Shown: one piece after another, positions 33,368-35,544 of the stretch | How positions within the stretch are numbered: position 1 is the first letter of the stretch | Layout: every line of letters starts with the position of its first letter | Virus record (IMG/VR): IMGVR_UViG_3300030333_003248 | Coordinates: 1 to 35,544 of that record | Origin: a virus | DNA: 35,544 nt | Reading direction: 5' to 3' (one strand) | Program-made: the position numbers and the translations under genes | Notes under the pieces: model-generated | Told to the model about the DNA's origin: nothing | The model's input: only the letters and a program-made list of their open reading frames with translations | Database searches by the model: none

Positions 33368-33823
33368 TTCTTTAATTGGTAGCAATACCATCTGACTAGA
33401 GTCAAAATCTCCACCCATTACAAGCCTAGCTTTTTCTTCTTTTAACAATCTTCTAATCTTATCTTTCAAATCATCTACTGAAAATATAAATCCACCCTCT
33501 ATCTTATTATTATAACTCAGTAAATGTATCCAAACTGCAGAGCCTGTAGTAGAAATACCTGATGGAACGCCATTGCATCTAACCTCTACAGCTATATTGC
33601 CTGTAGTTTTCCATATATCGCGTTCTGTCTTAACTTCTATCATGGTGTTGCCATTCTGCATGTCTTGGACAAAATCCTCTCCAATTTTGCCAAACTCTAA
33701 GTCTAAATCAAACTTCTTCATTTCTTCGTATGTTATGCCCACTAGTTTGCCTCCTTCAGCTACTCGTTTTAGTTCTCCAAATACTTCTGCTATGTCACTT
33801 AATTTTAGCAATGTTCTTTCCAT
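33359..33823 (-). CDS. PD-(D/E)XK-type nuclease-like protein
   Basis: A 154-residue leftward protein. A nuclease-like core is visible: GKIGEDFV (residues about 45-52, with E49), NTMIEVKTE (E63-V-K65, the (D/E)XK pair) and GNIAVEVRCNGVPSGISTTGSAVWIHLL (about 75-102). The last string, with PSGISTT followed by W, recurs in phage nuclease-like proteins. A role in DNA repair, end processing or host DNA breakdown fits the adjacent resolvase and helicase. Its start overlaps the end of the resolvase gene by 29 bases in another frame. The end overlaps the 1620-residue gene tail to tail. Confidence 0.75.
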   Translation of the reverse strand: MERTLLKLSDIAEVFGELKRVAEGGKLVGITYEEMKKFDLDLEFGKIGEDFVQDMQNGNTMIEVKTERDIWKTTGNIAVEVRCNGVPSGISTTGSAVWIHLLSYNNKIEGGFIFSVDDLKDKIRRLLKEEKARLVMGGDFDSSQMVLLPIKELF

Positions 33824-34277
33824 AGTCTGCTAGAAGCACAGCGTCTGCTGTTGCTAATATGATTTTCTTAGCTACCTTTGGATATTTTTTCTTTGCCAGT
33901 TCTTTTAGATAGTTCTTGCGGTCTTTTTTGGAAAGCTTAGGAGGGCACCCCATGGATTTTATCCATGTTTGAGGAGTCACGTAATATGTTTTTATTTCGT
34001 GAGAAGAAACGATACCCTCCCAATTTCCATAGTTTTGTGCAAAGGTAAATATAGATGCTTTGCCATCTGTAGGTCGTGCCCAGACTTTTTCAAGAATCAC
34101 ACGGATGTTACTAGGAGGAGTGTCGCCTATGAGTAACGCGAATATCATAGACATATCATCGACTGTTCCTGGGCACTTATTGACCTTCATTGTTTTACCT
34201 TGTAGCGTTGCTATACCCCCACTCTTACCAGGGTCTATACCTATATATTTAATTAATTTTGAGTTGCTCTTTGGCAT
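33795..34277 (-). CDS. RuvC-like Holliday junction resolvase
   Basis: A 160-residue RNase-H-fold endonuclease that would cut branched DNA during recombination or before packaging. The start at ATG 34277 is chosen because IKYIGIDPGKSGG (D15) then lies near the N-terminus as in RuvC. The frame is open further upstream but overlaps the helicase. Other motifs are RVILEKVWARP (E63) and TADAVLLADYG (D145). A basic stretch lies between them (KLSKKDRKNYLKELAKKKYPK). The gene overlaps the helicase end by 29 bases, in a different frame. RuvC-like enzymes of this length are common in phages. The third metal-binding acid is less certain than the first two. Confidence 0.85.
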   Translation of the reverse strand: MPKSNSKLIKYIGIDPGKSGGIATLQGKTMKVNKCPGTVDDMSMIFALLIGDTPPSNIRVILEKVWARPTDGKASIFTFAQNYGNWEGIVSSHEIKTYYVTPQTWIKSMGCPPKLSKKDRKNYLKELAKKKYPKVAKKIILATADAVLLADYGKNIAKIK

Positions 34278-35418
34278 AATTTGCTCCATATACAGGTATT
34301 GGCAGTTCATCGTATATCGTACAGATATCTCCATGGTAACCAAGCGTAACCTCGCCAGTCTCACCATAACGTACTTTACTGGCAACAAGATGTAACTCAT
34401 TTTGACTTGCAGTTGCAGGGTCTACTTTATATTTATTATATATAAAGAATACGTTCTCTGCTACTTGTTCTATAGCTCCAGACTCTGCAAGGTCAGAAAG
34501 TTGTGGTCTTTTAGCCTCGCCACCTCTTGTTTCTAAATACCTGTTAAGTTGTGATGCTAGGATTACAGATGCATTACTTTCTTTAGCAAGCCATTTATAT
34601 GCATTACAAATCTCCTCAAGCTGTAGACGTCTTGTATCTTGTCTTGTTGAAGGGGTTATAAGCTGTATATAATCATCTATAATAACATCGGGTTTAAACT
34701 TCTTTACTTCTGATGCAGTTTTAGGAAAGTCTCTGACATCATCAAACATAATAAACTTGTCTTCGCTGTACTTAGATGTAATCTTTTTTTGAGATTGTCT
34801 CAGAAGTTCTACAGTTTTCTCTGAGAATATTCCACGCCTCACATCTCTATAGTTTAGTTTAGGTTCTTCTATACATATTAATTTTTTAAGCACCTCTGTA
34901 TTAGGTAGCTCTCTATTAAACACCGCGACTTTAAACCCTTTCCCCACAAGTGATGCAAGTAGATTTACAAGGAACGTAGTTTTACCATGACCTGGTCTGC
35001 CACCTACAATCGTAATCTCTCCTCTTGTAAGACCACCTGCGAAGCTATCTATCTTTGGATACCCAGTACGTATCATTCTTTTATCGCCACTACCCATGCT
35101 TTTAACTGTCTCTGACATCGCCTCGTCAATGCTAAATTTCATGCCTGGTCTAACTTTTATAAGTTCTCCCATAAGCGTATGTGCATCACCAATTAACTCA
35201 TATACATCTGTACCATAATGTAATACATCATGCTTTATTTTATCAGACTCTTGTACGATTCTACGCAAAAGATATTTCTCATATATTTGATTTGCATAAA
35301 ACTCTGCTGCTCCTGGTGCAGTCTCGCTGCTTGTGCATTTGGTTACATAATAAGAGGTTAATCCAATTTTGGTATCATGTGCATTTAAAGCTGAACAAAC
35401 ACTTAACATATCAATCAA
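34249..35418 (-). CDS. DnaB-like replicative helicase, N-terminus uncertain
   Basis: A 389-residue hexameric helicase that unwinds DNA at the phage fork. The start used is TTG 35418; ATG 35409 is the alternative. The C-terminal RecA-like domain is complete: Walker A GGRPGHGKTTF (residues about 139-149), Walker B DVIIDDYIQLI, a sensor-like LASQLNR, and SDLAESGAIEQVAENVFFIYN. Residues about 20-90 match the second half of the DnaB N-terminal domain (LTSYYVTKCTS, FYANQIYEKYLLRRIV). The same frame upstream of TTG reads FYQDKARKLWYKI, which continues the DnaB pattern, until a TGA at 35485-35487. The N-terminal domain is thus cut short or disrupted. Confidence 0.88.
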   Translation of the reverse strand: MIDMLSVCSALNAHDTKIGLTSYYVTKCTSSETAPGAAEFYANQIYEKYLLRRIVQESDKIKHDVLHYGTDVYELIGDAHTLMGELIKVRPGMKFSIDEAMSETVKSMGSGDKRMIRTGYPKIDSFAGGLTRGEITIVGGRPGHGKTTFLVNLLASLVGKGFKVAVFNRELPNTEVLKKLICIEEPKLNYRDVRRGIFSEKTVELLRQSQKKITSKYSEDKFIMFDDVRDFPKTASEVKKFKPDVIIDDYIQLITPSTRQDTRRLQLEEICNAYKWLAKESNASVILASQLNRYLETRGGEAKRPQLSDLAESGAIEQVAENVFFIYNKYKVDPATASQNELHLVASKVRYGETGEVTLGYHGDICTIYDELPIPVYGANYAKEQLKIN

Positions 35419-35484
35419 TTGATTAGCTCTTTTAAGTTCAGTTATTTTATACCAAAGTTTTCTTGCTTTGTCTTGATAAAATCT

Positions 35485-35544
35485 TCAAAGTTCAAGATTA
35501 TTTTCCTTTGCTATGCGTGATATTGCCTTTCTAAGTCCCTCTAG
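35485..35544 (-). CDS. C-terminal fragment of upstream gene, cut by window
   Basis: Nineteen codons (LEGLRKAISRIAKENNLEL) lead to TGA at 35485-35487 on the minus strand, in the same frame as the helicase. The fragment is basic and helical. It could be the tail of a separate replication gene or the true front part of the DnaB gene interrupted by the TGA. The window ends here, so the two cannot be told apart. Confidence 0.4.
   Translation of the reverse strand, partial: LEGLRKAISRIAKENNLEL

Noticed and set aside
1-35544. tRNA genes, CRISPR arrays, insertion sequences, integrase, attachment sites
   Set aside because: No cloverleaf with a T-loop motif, no regularly spaced repeats, no transposase or recombinase motif was found by eye.

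Overview
The window is most of the structural half, plus the edge of the replication module, of an AT-rich, double-stranded DNA tailed phage. No host genes, integrase, repressor, tRNA, CRISPR array or insertion sequence was seen. There is no tail-tube, tape-measure or sheath gene. There are large ejection-type proteins and a P22-like portal, which points to a podovirus (short tail). The host is bacterial and probably Gram-negative: many starts have AGGAG-type ribosome binding sites, and there is an M15-type endolysin. Host genus cannot be read from the sequence. Several proteins (HGG-repeat protein, WSARKAQLL/EGGIPIEVEGGEY protein, DUF6321-like protein, fibres with ELNADGG modules) resemble those common in uncultured marine phages, so an aquatic origin is likely but inferred.

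Layout. 1-635: a G-rich patch, a small leftward gene and a structured leader. 636-4285: packaging and a mixed small-gene block (terminase small subunit, zinc-ribbon protein, DUF6321-like protein, M15 endolysin, unknown, terminase large subunit). 4325-8910: head (portal, scaffold, SU10-like major capsid protein, decoration-like protein). 8926-8995: a long, nearly perfect RNA hairpin. 9050-12322: accessory virion proteins (beta-rich structural protein, LamG-domain fibre, and small basic Gly/His/Met-rich proteins). 12322-17716: neck/adaptor proteins and a long S74-type tail fibre. 17722-19777: a dense cluster of small genes holding likely holins, membrane peptides and a metallophosphoesterase. 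19777-25352: large tail hub/nozzle-like protein and a second fibre. 25415-33367: four probable ejection (internal virion) proteins ending in one of 1620 residues. 33359-35544, opposite strand: PD-(D/E)XK-type nuclease, RuvC-like resolvase and DnaB-like helicase, the end of a convergent replication operon.

The rightward genes are packed with start-stop overlaps (TAATG, ATGA, TAGTG), so translation is probably coupled along one or a few late transcripts. They build the capsid, package DNA, attach the tail and fibres, and lyse the cell. The leftward genes copy and resolve DNA. The two sets meet tail to tail at 33359-33367 with a 9-base overlap and no visible terminator.

Most worth a second look: a likely neck-protein gene split by one in-frame TAG that is also part of the next ribosome binding site (14456-15172); a DnaB-like helicase whose N-terminal domain continues upstream of any normal start codon into an in-frame TGA; the 70-nt hairpin after the capsid genes; the HGG-repeat cassette; and the crowded lysis-like region with four tiny genes of 29 to 57 residues.
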